Shown piece after piece: positions 26,311-35,729 of a stretch of DNA of 64,000 nt. The notes under the pieces were generated by a model. That model had not been told where the DNA came from. It saw only the letters and a program-made list of their open reading frames with translations, and ran no database searches. The DNA comes from Qiania dongpingensis. GTDB lineage: Bacteria; Bacillota; Clostridia; Lachnospirales; Lachnospiraceae. The DNA lies in contig NZ_CP060634.1 in the NCBI RefSeq assembly GCF_014337195.1, forward strand, positions 2,976,001 through 3,040,000. The letters run 5' to 3'. The number at the start of each line of letters is the position of its first letter. Position 1 is the first letter of the stretch. A program made the translations under genes and the position numbers.

Positions 26311-27035
26311 CCTTTAAATACCTTTCAAACAAGCTTTCTTAATCTGGTTTACAAGACAGGAGAAAATCCGATTCCATCCAGGCGGCTCGCTGGCAGCCGT
26401 AACCAGAATTTTTACGGCCTCCAGTCGGTCCTTTCCAACTGCCATGGATAAATCGATATTTTTCCATGTCAGATTCCAATAAAAACCTGCATGAGATTCG
26501 GTTTTTACCTCCCTGCGGCCGGGAAAATTCTGCTAACGCCTTGCGGCGCTCGCCTTACGATGGAAGCGGATTGTTCCTCCCGCTCCTCTTGCCTTACCGG
26601 GATAAACTTCCGCATGTTTTGAAAAGCATTGGAGCGGACACTGTGGCCCGCTGCGGTACGCGCGCGGGCCGTGTGGATATCCAATCCTTTTCTGGTATCT
26701 AAGAAATGAAACTTGTCCAGTACAGTGCGGCGGGCAAGGCACCGGCAGAAGGATTCCGGGCCGGCCTAAAGGTGAGCGCTGCAGAGCAGAGGCCGGTGTT
26801 CCCCAGGCGGAGGGAGGCAGAAACGAAAAATACCGATTCCGTTTCTGAGCGAACCGGAGACAGGAAATCATAAAGATTTCCTGCCGACATGTGAGCGGTA
26901 CTCCCGGAGCGGGGATAAGGCGGCCTCTGAATCGCCAGCGAACCGAAATCGTGACGGTCCGGAACTTCTGCCGGTGTTAAACTTAAGCTTAATCAGAAGT
27001 AATTAAAAATGATTCCAAAAAGTATTCAAAGGTAT
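26308..27035. repeat. Foldback repeat, copy C (about 728 bp, noncoding)
   Basis: Same orientation as copy A and the best-preserved ends: left ATACCTTTAAATACCTTT, right AAAAAGTATTCAAAGGTAT. The right end is the reverse complement of ATACCTTTGAATACTTTTT. The internal inverted arms and the CCGGAACTTCTGCCGG terminal stem are as in copy A. It fills the space between the 36-aa ORF and the rnpB promoter, which begins 31 bp beyond its end. The reading frames in it differ between copies. Confidence 0.9.
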
Positions 27036-27066
27036 CTTTTTCGACAAAGTCCGCGTTTGTTTTTTC

Positions 27067-27095
27067 TTGAATTTCCGGATAGCTTGTGTTATGAT
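27067..27095 (+). promoter_or_regulatory. Sigma-A promoter of rnpB
   Basis: TTGAAT (27067-27072), 17 bp, TATGAT (27090-27095); the predicted start coincides with the first base of the RNase P P1 helix. Confidence 0.8.
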
Positions 27096-27101
27096 ACCAC
27101 A

Positions 27102-27444
27102 GAGCAGGATGAATGGTCGCGGCTGCAGCGCTGAAAAGCGGCAGACGAGGAAAGTCCGGGCTTCATAGGGCAGGATGCCGGATAACGTCCGGTGGAGGCG
27201 ACTCCAAGGATAGTGCAACAGAAATATACCGCCGGCTTTTAGCCGGTAAGGTTGGAAGGGCAGTGTAAGAGACTACCGCTCTCCTGGTAACAGGGGAGGC
27301 ATATGTAAACCCCATCCGAAGCAAGACCGAACAGAAAGCATAAGACGGCCCGTCTGCTTTCGGGTAGGTTGCTTGAGCCTTCCGGTGACGGCAGGCCTAG
27401 ATAGATGACCATTCGCGACAGAACCCGGCTTATAGTCCTGCTCA
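27102..27444 (+). ncRNA. rnpB: RNase P RNA
   Basis: About 343 nt. The ends GAGCAGGA and TCCTGCTC pair as helix P1. The conserved cores are present: GAGGAAAGTCCGGGCT on the 5' side, then AGGGCAGGATGCCGG. GGTAAGGTTGGAAGGGCAG lies in the middle, and ACAGAACCCGGCTTATAG closes the 3' side. It is the catalytic RNA that trims 5' leaders from tRNA precursors, with protein RnpA. It has its own promoter and terminator. Frames crossing it are not genes. Confidence 0.97.
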
Positions 27445-27470
27445 TATTGAAAACAAGGGAATGTCCCGTG

Positions 27471-27493
27471 AACGGCCGCTGGGCCGTTTTTTA
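27471..27493 (+). terminator. Intrinsic terminator of rnpB
   Basis: AACGGCC-GCTG-GGCCGTT followed by TTTTTTATA, 27 nt after the RNase P 3' end. Confidence 0.9.
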
Positions 27494-27532
27494 TATCTGC
27501 TTTGTTATTTCATAGGAAGCCAGTGGGGAAAT

Positions 27533-28201
27533 ATGAAGAGAGAAGTACATCTTGATGAAATAGAACGGTTATATGGATTGAATGATATGGTAAAGGCTGA
27601 CTGCGGAGGATGCGCGGGGTGCTCCGTCTGCTGTCACGGTATGGGAAACTCTGTGATCTTGGATCCGCTGGACGCATATCGCCTTTTAAAAGGCCTTTCT
27701 GCAACCTTTAAAGAACTGCTCGAGGAAAGCGCAGAGCTCCATGTGGAGGAAGGAATCATCCTGCCGAATCTTAAAATGACGGGCCGGGAGGAGAGCTGTG
27801 TTTTTTTGGATGATACAGGGAGATGCTCCGTCCATGCTTATCGTCCGGGTCTCTGCCGTATTTTCCCTCTGGGGAGATATTACGAGGGACATTCGTTCCG
27901 GTATTATTTACAGAGCAGCCAGTGTCCGAAATCCGGCCGGACGAAAATAAAGGTAAAGAAGTGGATCGATATTCCGGATGCCGGACAGAATGAGCATTTT
28001 ATCCTGGAGTGGCATGACTTTCTCAAGGAACTGAAAGAGCGTTTTGCCGGAAGCAGGGACGAAGCGCTTCAAAAGGACGTAAACACGTTTGTGCTGAACC
28101 TGTTTTATGCAGAACCATACGATATGGAGGCAGACTTTTATATCCAGTTTGAGGAACGGCTTGCCAAGGCAAAAAAGCTGGTCTCAGCGTTAGAATGGTG
28201 A
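27533..28201 (+). CDS. YkgJ-family cysteine cluster protein
   Basis: A 222-aa protein with the N-terminal cluster CGGCAGCSVCCHGMG and later cysteines at VFLDDTGRCSVHAYRPGLC and QSSQCPKSG. This matches the CxxCxxCC putative metal-binding family (YkgJ/UPF0153), thought to bind zinc or iron. The function is unknown. ATG 27533 follows GTGGGGAAAT; the longer frame to 27461 would overlap the rnpB terminator and was rejected. Confidence 0.88.
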   Translation: MKREVHLDEIERLYGLNDMVKADCGGCAGCSVCCHGMGNSVILDPLDAYRLLKGLSATFKELLEESAELHVEEGIILPNLKMTGREESCVFLDDTGRCSVHAYRPGLCRIFPLGRYYEGHSFRYYLQSSQCPKSGRTKIKVKKWIDIPDAGQNEHFILEWHDFLKELKERFAGSRDEALQKDVNTFVLNLFYAEPYDMEADFYIQFEERLAKAKKLVSALEW

Positions 28202-28313
28202 TGATCAGGCAGAATAGGGTTTTCGATACTCCAATATGTGATGAGGAAAGCTATATGATGCCGAATACAAAGCGTTTAATCCAGATTCGGATTCTATAAA
28301 TTGAAAAATGGGG

Positions 28314-28341
28314 TTGCATCAGATACAATCCATGGTACAAT
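28314..28341 (+). promoter_or_regulatory. Sigma-A promoter of the dut-degV-TPR-hflX group
   Basis: TTGCAT (28314-28319), 16 bp, TACAAT (28336-28341), about 30 nt before the dUTPase ATG. Confidence 0.65.
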
Positions 28342-28373
28342 GGAAGAGTAAAAAACTAAAGCGGGGAAATAAT

Positions 28374-28886
28374 ATGAAACGGATTGCACGGTTTGAAAAG
28401 GTCAGCAAATCCCAGTTCAGCAGGGATTTTCTGGATACCTTCGGGCGAGAAGAGAAAGCGGCATGTGAAGCGGCATATGAAATGGCCGAGGTGCCGAAAA
28501 GGGCCACATCCGGATCGGCGGGCTATGATTTCATCACTCCGGTTCCCATCTGCCTGAAGCCGGGAGATTCTGTCAAGATTCCGACGGGGATCCGCGTTTC
28601 GATGGAAGAAGGCTGGGTGCTTCAGATTTATCCGAGAAGCGGCCTTGGCTTCAAATATAGGCTTCAGATGAACAACACAGTCGGCATAGTGGACAGCGAT
28701 TATTATCATTCTGAGAATGAAGGTCATATATTCATTAAGATCACCAACGACAGCAGAGAGGGAAAAGAACTTCGCCTGGAAGCGGGTAGCGGTTTTGCCC
28801 AGGGGATTTTTATGGAATTTGGGATCACGGAGGATGACGATGCGGCAGCCGTGAGGAACGGCGGTTTCGGAAGCACCGGAGTATGA
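28374..28886 (+). CDS. dut: dUTP diphosphatase-like protein
   Basis: A 170-aa trimeric-type dUTPase homologue: motif 1 GSAGYDF, motif 2 YPRSGLGFKYRL, motif 3 NTVGIVDSDYYHS, motif 4 in the GSGFAQGIFMEF stretch, motif 5 RNGGFGSTG. It should hydrolyse dUTP to dUMP, keeping uracil out of DNA and feeding thymidylate synthase. The N-terminal 30 residues and the HSENEG insertion are longer than in standard Dut. ATG 28374 has a GCGGGGAAA ribosome binding site; a frame starting at 28308 would include the -35 region. Confidence 0.9.
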   Translation: MKRIARFEKVSKSQFSRDFLDTFGREEKAACEAAYEMAEVPKRATSGSAGYDFITPVPICLKPGDSVKIPTGIRVSMEEGWVLQIYPRSGLGFKYRLQMNNTVGIVDSDYYHSENEGHIFIKITNDSREGKELRLEAGSGFAQGIFMEFGITEDDDAAAVRNGGFGSTGV

Positions 28887-28930
28887 CTGCGGGATGATGA
28901 TTAAAATAGAAATAGGATAAGGAGAGGACT

Positions 28931-29800
28931 ATGAGTGAATATGTAATTATGACGGATTCGGCATCTGATCTGCCGGAGGAGTATATCAAGGAGCACGATC
29001 TGGATGTGCTGAATTTATTTTATAATCTGGAAGGTACCATTTATGGAGGAGAGCATCTGCTGAGCATTCAGGATTTTTATCAGAAGATGCGGGCGGGAAG
29101 CATGCCCACCACCATGGCTGTAAATCCGGAAGACGCGGGAAATGCCATGCGCAGGCATCTGGAAGCAGGAAAAGATATTCTGTATCTTGCTTTCTCATCC
29201 GGGCTCAGCGCCAGCTATCAGAATGCTGTGATTGCAGCCAACGATCTGAAGGAAGAGTTTCCGGACAGGAAGATCATCGTAATCGATTCTCTGTGCGCTT
29301 CCATGGGAGAGGGCCTTTTCGTACATAAGGCGCTCAAGCTCAGAGATGCGGGGAAATCCCTTGAGGAAGCGGCAAAGTGGCTGGAGGACCATAAGCTGAA
29401 TGTGTGCCACCAGTTTACCGTGGATGACCTCCACCACCTTCATAGAGGCGGCCGGGTATCCAAGACCACGGCGGTCCTGGGGACTTTGATCAATGTAAAG
29501 CCGGTGCTTCATGTGGATAATGAAGGCAAGCTCGTTTCCTTATGTAATGTAAGGGGACGGAAGAAGTCTCTTCAGGCGCTGGTATCCAATATGGAAAAAA
29601 CGATCGAAGGGTTTGAGGACGAGAACGAAGATATCTTCATCAGCCACGGAGACTGTCTGGAGGACGCAAAATATGTGGCGGAGCTGATCGAGGAAAAGTT
29701 TGGCCCCAAGAAATTTTATATCAGCTATGTCAGCGCCGTTATCGGCGCACATTCCGGTCCCGGCACCATGGCGCTTTTCTATATGGGAAATAAACGGTAA
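28931..29800 (+). CDS. DegV-family fatty-acid-binding protein
   Basis: A 289-aa DegV protein: TDSASDLPEEY at the N-terminus, a PTTMAVNPED segment, LAFSSGLSASYQNA and VIDSLCASMGEG. Family members bind a fatty acid in a deep cleft; FakB-type proteins present it to FakA kinase for phospholipid synthesis. No fakA gene is in the window. It starts 44 bp after dut with GGAGAGG at the start codon. Confidence 0.93.
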   Translation: MSEYVIMTDSASDLPEEYIKEHDLDVLNLFYNLEGTIYGGEHLLSIQDFYQKMRAGSMPTTMAVNPEDAGNAMRRHLEAGKDILYLAFSSGLSASYQNAVIAANDLKEEFPDRKIIVIDSLCASMGEGLFVHKALKLRDAGKSLEEAAKWLEDHKLNVCHQFTVDDLHHLHRGGRVSKTTAVLGTLINVKPVLHVDNEGKLVSLCNVRGRKKSLQALVSNMEKTIEGFEDENEDIFISHGDCLEDAKYVAELIEEKFGPKKFYISYVSAVIGAHSGPGTMALFYMGNKR

Positions 29801-29809
29801 GAGGAAATT

Positions 29810-30985
29810 ATGAAAGAACGATGGAAAAAGATCCGGGCGGGCCTGCTGGCCTGCCTGTGTGTCCTTCTGCTGGCCTCCTGTGCCGGCGGAAAAGGCAGTG
29901 ATGAGAATAAAAAAGGGCTTTCCCTTTATGGAGACGGAAAGTATGAAGAAGCCATAGCATCCTTTGACAAAGCCATCCAGAAAGATGGGGAGCGTGCGGA
30001 ATATTATACCAATAAAGGCATGGCTCAGCTGGCTCATGGAGATTACGACGGAGCGAGAGTTTCTCTGACCCATGGCATCAGTCTGGCTCCCGAAGACCCT
30101 GGAGTGTACCGAGCCATGGGAATCGTCTACTATCAGGAAGAAAACTATGAAGAAGCGGTTCATTATTTTGAGGCAGCGTTAAATGTTCTGGGGACGGAGA
30201 AAAAGCAGGAGGAGCTCCGTACCGATATCTGTCTTTATAAGGCAGAGGCGGAAAGCCGGAATGGAAACCATGAAGCCGCAGTCGAGGATTATGGTACGCT
30301 GATCTCCGGGGATGAGAAAAATCCGGAGTATTACTTTCTGAGAGGAAAGGCTTATGCTGCGTCCGGAGATTTGGACAATGCGAAATCAGATTTTGATAAA
30401 GTGAAGGATCTGGCTCCTGCGGATATGGATTATTATGTAGACATGTATCTGACGCTGGAGGAGAACGGGCGTGCGGAGGATGGGATTCCTTATCTGGAGA
30501 CAGCGCTGGGCTTAAAGGCAAAATCCTCAGAGGAGCAGAGAAACAGGGGAGCGATCCAGTATCTTCTTGGGAATTATGAAGAGGCAAGGACTGAACTGGA
30601 GCAGGTTAAGGAAGAAGAGCGGGACGGAAATACCTGGATTTACTTGGGACTGGCCTGCGAGGCGCTGGGAGACGGCGAGGCGGCTAACCATGCGTTTGAA
30701 CAGGCTTTGGCAGGCGCGTCGAGCAAGTCATCTGTGTACTATCAGATGGCGCTTTGTCAGATGCGTCTTGAGAATTACCAGCAGGCACTGTCAGATGCAC
30801 AGTCGGGCATTTCTGAAAATGACGGTTCGCTTATACAGGAGCTGTCATATGTAGAGGCTGCCTGTTATGAATACTTGGGTGACTTCCAGACTGCCCTGCA
30901 GAAATTCACCGCTTATCGGGACACCTATGGCAGCAATGAGAAGATAGACCATGAGATTGCCTTTTTGGAAACGAGGCAGCAGTGA
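29810..30985 (+). CDS. TPR-repeat lipoprotein
   Basis: A 391-aa protein with a lipoprotein signal peptide ending in the lipobox LLASC (Cys at about residue 24). About nine tetratricopeptide repeats fill residues ~35-380, for example YEEAIASFDKAIQKDG and YEEAVHYFEAALNVLG. It is probably anchored on the outer membrane face as a protein-interaction scaffold. Its partner is unknown. It follows degV by 9 bp and precedes hflX on the same strand. Confidence 0.87.
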   Translation: MKERWKKIRAGLLACLCVLLLASCAGGKGSDENKKGLSLYGDGKYEEAIASFDKAIQKDGERAEYYTNKGMAQLAHGDYDGARVSLTHGISLAPEDPGVYRAMGIVYYQEENYEEAVHYFEAALNVLGTEKKQEELRTDICLYKAEAESRNGNHEAAVEDYGTLISGDEKNPEYYFLRGKAYAASGDLDNAKSDFDKVKDLAPADMDYYVDMYLTLEENGRAEDGIPYLETALGLKAKSSEEQRNRGAIQYLLGNYEEARTELEQVKEEERDGNTWIYLGLACEALGDGEAANHAFEQALAGASSKSSVYYQMALCQMRLENYQQALSDAQSGISENDGSLIQELSYVEAACYEYLGDFQTALQKFTAYRDTYGSNEKIDHEIAFLETRQQ

Positions 30986-31044
30986 CGCCGGCCCGGCCCC
31001 TAAATGACAGGACGGGGAATCTGGCATGTCGTATATGAGGGAAT

Positions 31045-32280
31045 ATGATCGATATTAAAGAAATAGAAGAACGTGTGATATTAGTCGGAGTCAGCACCAG
31101 CGACGGCGACGATACCGAGGCTTCTCTTAAAGAGCTCTCCGAGCTGGTGAAGACGGCGGGAGCCGTTTCGGTGGGGACCTTAATTCAAAACCGGGAAGCG
31201 GTGCATCCCGGCACTTATCTGGGCACCGGGAAGATTTCCGAACTGAAAGAATATCTGGAAGCGGAAGGTGCCACCGGGATCGTCTGCGATGACGAGCTTT
31301 CTCCGGCGCAGCTTCGGAACCTTGAAAGTCTCCTGGATGTAAAGGTGATGGACCGCACTCTGGTCATCCTGGATATTTTTGCTTCCAGGGCGTCCACCAG
31401 AGAAGGGAAGATTCAGGTGGAACTGGCGCAGCTCCGCTACCGGGCCGCCAGGCTGGTAGGGCTCCGCAATTCGCTGTCCCGTCTGGGCGGCGGAATTGGA
31501 ACCAGAGGGCCGGGAGAAAAAAAGCTGGAGGTTGACCGCCGCCTGATCCATCAGAGAATATCTGTACTGAAGGCAGAGCTTGAGGATGTGAAACGGCACA
31601 GGGAGACGACCAGGAAGCAGAGGGAACGGAACCATATGTCAGTGGCGGCGATCGTAGGCTATACCAATGCCGGAAAGTCGACGCTCCTCAATACGCTCAC
31701 TGACGCGGACGTGGTGTCTGAGGACAAGCTGTTTGCTACCCTGGATCCTACGACGAGGGAGCTTCCGCTGCCGGACGGTGAGACCGTTCTTTTGACGGAC
31801 ACCGTGGGGTTTATCCGTAAGCTGCCCCATCATCTGGTGGAAGCGTTTAAAAGTACTCTGGAGGAAGCCAAATATGCGGATATGATTCTTCATGTGGTGG
31901 ATGCGTCCAACCCGTCCATGGATATTCAGATGCATACGGTGTATGAAACTTTAAAGAGCCTTGAGGTCATGGGAAAGACAGTCATCACTCTGTTTAACAA
32001 AATTGACCGGATGGAAGAGCTGCCTATCCTGCGGGATTTTCAGGCAGATGAGACTCTTTGTATATCTGCAAAGGCCGGTACAGGCCTTCCGGAGCTCAAG
32101 GTGCTTCTTTCCAGGATCCTTCGGGAGAGAAAGATATATCTGGAACGGCTTTATCCCTACAGTGAGGCTGGGAAAATACAGCTCATACGAAAATATGGAC
32201 AGCTGCTTTCCGAGGAGTATAAGGAAGATGGAATTGCGGTGACGGCATATATGCCGGCAGAGCTGATCGGAAAAATATAA
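31045..32280 (+). CDS. hflX: GTPase HflX
   Basis: A 411-aa protein. The N-terminal HflX domain includes NREAVHPGTYLGTGK and the glycine-rich GGGIGTRGPGEKKLEVDRR. The GTPase domain has G1 GYTNAGKST, G3 DTVGF, and G4 NKID. HflX binds the 50S subunit and splits stalled or hibernating ribosomes, notably under stress. A strong terminator follows. Confidence 0.96.
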   Translation: MIDIKEIEERVILVGVSTSDGDDTEASLKELSELVKTAGAVSVGTLIQNREAVHPGTYLGTGKISELKEYLEAEGATGIVCDDELSPAQLRNLESLLDVKVMDRTLVILDIFASRASTREGKIQVELAQLRYRAARLVGLRNSLSRLGGGIGTRGPGEKKLEVDRRLIHQRISVLKAELEDVKRHRETTRKQRERNHMSVAAIVGYTNAGKSTLLNTLTDADVVSEDKLFATLDPTTRELPLPDGETVLLTDTVGFIRKLPHHLVEAFKSTLEEAKYADMILHVVDASNPSMDIQMHTVYETLKSLEVMGKTVITLFNKIDRMEELPILRDFQADETLCISAKAGTGLPELKVLLSRILRERKIYLERLYPYSEAGKIQLIRKYGQLLSEEYKEDGIAVTAYMPAELIGKI

Positions 32281-32297
32281 GACTGTATTCTGGATGA

Positions 32298-32333
32298 CCA
32301 GAGCCCGGATTTACCGGAAACTCTGGTTTTTCC
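32298..32333 (+). terminator. Intrinsic terminator after hflX
   Basis: CCAGAGCCCGG-ATTTA-CCGGAAACTCTGG followed by TTTTTCC. Confidence 0.88.
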
Positions 32334-32343
32334 AATTATTGGA

Positions 32344-32390
32344 AATCTAGATATGGTATTAGGATAAAATAAAACTCATATATCTTGTGT
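32344..32390 (+). promoter_or_regulatory. Tandem NrdR-like boxes upstream of nrdD
   Basis: AATCTAGATATGGTAT (32344-32359) and CTCATATATCTTGTGT (32375-32390) match the NrdR consensus ACACTATATATAGTGT at 11 and 10 of 16 positions. They start exactly 31 bp apart, the three-turn spacing typical of NrdR box pairs, and end 7 bp before the nrdD -35 hexamer. NrdR represses ribonucleotide reductase operons when dATP is high. No nrdR gene is in the window. Confidence 0.6.
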
Positions 32391-32397
32391 TTTCCTA

Positions 32398-32426
32398 TTG
32401 ACGTAACAAATAGCCTTTGCTATAAT
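32398..32426 (+). promoter_or_regulatory. Sigma-A promoter of nrdD-thyA-folA
   Basis: TTGACG (32398-32403), exactly 17 bp, TATAAT (32421-32426). Confidence 0.85.
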
Positions 32427-32478
32427 CTATCGTGTGGCTTGAGGCGGCCAGCCTTGTTTTGCCGGAAAGGGGATTTAT

Positions 32479-34857
32479 ATGTTTAACGTAATTAAACGAG
32501 ACGGAGAAATAGCGGAGTTCAATCTGAACAAAATAAAAGACGCAGTTCTCAAAGCATTTGTGGCAACAAATAAAATGTATACGGAAGAGATTCTGGAGCT
32601 TCTGTCCCTGCGTGTGACTGCGGATTTTCAGAATAAAATTGAAGACGGCCGTGTGACCGTGGAGCAGATTCAGGACAGTGTAGAGCATGTCCTGGAGCAG
32701 GCCGGCTATACGGATGTGGCGAAAGCTTATATTTTGTACAGGAAGCAGCGGGAAAAGATCCGCAATATGAAGTCCACGATTCTGGATTACAGCGATGTGG
32801 TAAACAGCTATGTGAAGGTCGAGGACTGGAGGGTGAAGGAAAACTCTACGGTCACATATTCCGTAGGCGGACTGATCCTCAGCAATTCAGGCGCTGTCAC
32901 AGCGAATTACTGGCTGTCTGAAATATACGATGAAGAAGTCGCAAACGCTCACAGAGGAGCAGATATCCATCTGCACGATCTTTCCATGCTGACCGGATAT
33001 TGTGCCGGATGGTCCTTGAAGCAGCTGATCATGGAAGGACTGGGCGGAATTGACGGAAAGATCACATCGTCTCCTGCCAAGCATCTGTCCGTGCTCTGCA
33101 ACCAGATGGTGAATTTTCTGGGCATAATGCAGAATGAATGGGCAGGAGCCCAGGCGTTTTCTTCCTTTGATACATATCTGGCTCCTTTTGTGAAGGCAGA
33201 CAATTTATCTTACCGGGAAGTGAAAAAATGTATTGAGTCGTTTATCTATGGAGTCAATACGCCGAGCAGATGGGGAACCCAGGCTCCTTTTTCCAATATC
33301 ACATTGGACTGGACGGTACCTTCTGATCTGGCGGAGCTTCCGGCGCTTGTCGGCGGCAGGGAAATGGACTTCAAATACAAAGACTGCAAAAAAGAAATGG
33401 ATATGGTGAATAAGGCTTTCATCGAGACTATGATCGAAGGGGATGCCAATGGACGAGGATTCCAGTATCCGATTCCCACTTATTCCATAACCAATGATTT
33501 TGACTGGTCGGATACGGAAAACAACCGTCTTCTGTTTGAGATGACTTCCAAGTATGGGACGCCATATTTTTCCAATTATATAAACAGTGACATGGAACCC
33601 AGCGATGTCCGCAGCATGTGCTGCCGGCTGAGACTGGATCTGAGGGAACTCAGGAAAAAGACAGGCGGATTCTTTGGATCCGGAGAGAGTACAGGCAGCA
33701 TTGGAGTAGTCACGATCAATATGCCGAGGATTGCTTATCTGGCGGAGGACGAGGCAGACTTTTATGCCAGACTTGACCGGATGATGGATATTTCGGCCCG
33801 TTCCCTTAAGACCAAGAGGAGCGTTATTACAAAGCTTTTGGAGGAAGGCCTTTATCCTTATACCAAACGCTATCTCGGGTCATTTGACAATCATTTCTCC
33901 ACGATCGGTCTGATCGGCATGAATGAAGTGGGTCTGAATGCGAAGTGGCTGGGCGGAGATATGACTGATGAAAAGACTCAGAAGTTCACCAAGGATGTGC
34001 TGAACCACATGAGGGAGAGGCTATCCGATTATCAGGAGATGTACGGAGATCTGTATAATCTGGAGGCGACGCCTGCGGAATCCACCACATTCCGGCTTGC
34101 AAAGCATGACAGAGAACGGTATCCGGATATCAAGACCGCGGGGAAAGAGGGAGATACCCCTTATTATACCAACAGCTCCCACCTTCCGGTGGAATATACG
34201 GCGGATATTTTTGACGCTTTGGATATCCAGGATGAGCTTCAGACTCTTTACACGTCCGGCACGGTATTCCACGCGTTCCTAGGCGAAAAGCTTCCGGACT
34301 GGAAAGCGGCGGCAAAGCTGGTGCATGTGATCGCCGACAATTATCGACTTCCTTATTACACCATGTCGCCTACCTATTCTGTCTGCAGTGAGCATGGCTA
34401 TATCGCCGGCGAACATTTTACCTGTCCGACCTGCGGTAAGCGGGCTGAGGTATACAGCCGGATCACCGGATATTACCGGCCGGTGCAGAACTGGAACGAA
34501 GGCAAGACGCAGGAATATAAGAACCGTCAAGTATACGACCCGGTAAATTCCTGCTTGAAAAAGGGAGCAGGAAGCAATGTGACCTACAGCCAGGAAAATT
34601 GTGAAAAAAAAGAAGCGGAAGGACAGGTAAAAGCAGCCCTTAAATATTTGTTCACCACGAAGACCTGCCCCAACTGCAAGCTGGCTAAGGAATTCCTGAA
34701 GGATGAGGAATATGAGGTTATTGACGCTGAAGAACATGTGGATCTGGCGGCGCAGTACGGCGTGATGCAGGCTCCGACGCTGGTCGTGGTGCAGGGCAGC
34801 GAAACAGAGAAGTATGTAAATGCGTCCAATATCAGGAGGTATGTGGAAGCACGCTGA
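32479..34857 (+). CDS. nrdD: Anaerobic ribonucleoside-triphosphate reductase with fused C-terminal redoxin
   Basis: A 792-aa class III reductase. Residues 1-~93 form an ATP-cone. The catalytic ten-stranded barrel follows, then the zinc knuckle CPTCG and the glycyl radical site SRITGYYRPVQNWNEGK (Gly664). Residues ~719-792 are an added glutaredoxin/thioredoxin-like domain with CPNC (Cys730, Cys733) and QAPTLVV. The enzyme makes dNTPs without oxygen after activation by the radical SAM protein NrdG, which is not adjacent. The fused redoxin suggests an on-board electron donor. It leads an operon with thyA and folA. Confidence 0.95.
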   Translation: MFNVIKRDGEIAEFNLNKIKDAVLKAFVATNKMYTEEILELLSLRVTADFQNKIEDGRVTVEQIQDSVEHVLEQAGYTDVAKAYILYRKQREKIRNMKSTILDYSDVVNSYVKVEDWRVKENSTVTYSVGGLILSNSGAVTANYWLSEIYDEEVANAHRGADIHLHDLSMLTGYCAGWSLKQLIMEGLGGIDGKITSSPAKHLSVLCNQMVNFLGIMQNEWAGAQAFSSFDTYLAPFVKADNLSYREVKKCIESFIYGVNTPSRWGTQAPFSNITLDWTVPSDLAELPALVGGREMDFKYKDCKKEMDMVNKAFIETMIEGDANGRGFQYPIPTYSITNDFDWSDTENNRLLFEMTSKYGTPYFSNYINSDMEPSDVRSMCCRLRLDLRELRKKTGGFFGSGESTGSIGVVTINMPRIAYLAEDEADFYARLDRMMDISARSLKTKRSVITKLLEEGLYPYTKRYLGSFDNHFSTIGLIGMNEVGLNAKWLGGDMTDEKTQKFTKDVLNHMRERLSDYQEMYGDLYNLEATPAESTTFRLAKHDRERYPDIKTAGKEGDTPYYTNSSHLPVEYTADIFDALDIQDELQTLYTSGTVFHAFLGEKLPDWKAAAKLVHVIADNYRLPYYTMSPTYSVCSEHGYIAGEHFTCPTCGKRAEVYSRITGYYRPVQNWNEGKTQEYKNRQVYDPVNSCLKKGAGSNVTYSQENCEKKEAEGQVKAALKYLFTTKTCPNCKLAKEFLKDEEYEVIDAEEHVDLAAQYGVMQAPTLVVVQGSETEKYVNASNIRRYVEAR

Positions 34858-34880
34858 GGAACGGGGACAAGGAGCAGACT

Positions 34881-35711
34881 ATGAGCTATGCGGATAAGGT
34901 TTTTATCGAAACTTGTAAGGATATTCTGGAAAACGGCGTGTGGGACACGGATTATGATGTCAGGCCCAGATGGGAAGACGGAACTCCCGCCCATACCATT
35001 AAGAAATTCGGCGTGGTAAACAGGTATGATCTGTCAAAGGAGTTTCCCATCATCACCATCAGAAAGAGTGCGTTCAAAGGCGCTATCGATGAGATTCTCT
35101 GGATTTGGCAGAAGAAATCCAACCGCGTGGCGGAGCTTGGAAGCCATGTCTGGGATTCCTGGACCGACGAGAGTGGGACCATAGGGAAAGCCTATGGATA
35201 TCAGCTGGGTGTGAAGCATCAGTATAAAGAAGGAATGTTCGATCAGGTAGACCGGGTGCTGTATGATCTGAAGCATAATCCCAGCAGCCGCAGGATGCTG
35301 ACGAACATATTCAACCATCAGGACCTCCATGAAATGATGCTGTATCCGTGCGCCTACAGTATGACGTTCAATGTATCAGGAAACCGCTTAAACGGTATCT
35401 TGAATCAGCGTTCTCAGGACATGCTGACGGCCAATAACTGGAATACTTGTCAGTATGCGGTTCTTTTGTGCATGTTTGCCCAGGTATCAGGCCTTGAACC
35501 GGGAGAGCTGGTGCATGTGATCGCGGATGCCCATATCTACGACCGGCATGTTCCGATGGTGGAAGAACTCATAAAAAGGGAGCCTTACGAGGCGCCGGAG
35601 TTTGCCATGGATAAATCCATTACGGATTTTTATCAGTTCACCGTGGACAGCTTTTCGCTGAAGGATTATAAATATCATCCGTTTAAAGAACGGATACCAG
35701 TGGCGGTTTGA
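34881..35711 (+). CDS. thyA: Thymidylate synthase
   Basis: A 276-aa ThyA protein. The active-site Cys lies in MLYPCAYSM, with NQRSQDM (dUMP phosphate binding) and the C-terminal HVIADAHIYDRHV. It converts dUMP plus methylenetetrahydrofolate to dTMP and dihydrofolate. It sits between nrdD (23 bp upstream) and folA (18 bp downstream), so its dihydrofolate product is recycled by the next gene. Confidence 0.97.
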   Translation: MSYADKVFIETCKDILENGVWDTDYDVRPRWEDGTPAHTIKKFGVVNRYDLSKEFPIITIRKSAFKGAIDEILWIWQKKSNRVAELGSHVWDSWTDESGTIGKAYGYQLGVKHQYKEGMFDQVDRVLYDLKHNPSSRRMLTNIFNHQDLHEMMLYPCAYSMTFNVSGNRLNGILNQRSQDMLTANNWNTCQYAVLLCMFAQVSGLEPGELVHVIADAHIYDRHVPMVEELIKREPYEAPEFAMDKSITDFYQFTVDSFSLKDYKYHPFKERIPVAV

Positions 35712-35729
35712 CAGACGGCAGGAGGGCGT

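Noticed and set aside
27003..27445. Minus-strand frames across the RNase P region
   Set aside because: The sequence is the conserved RNase P RNA; the frames are incidental.
28201..28299. 31-codon frame starting at the YkgJ stop
   Set aside because: No ribosome binding site of its own and no recognisable composition; a CCGAAT/ATTCGG stem inside it lacks a U-run.
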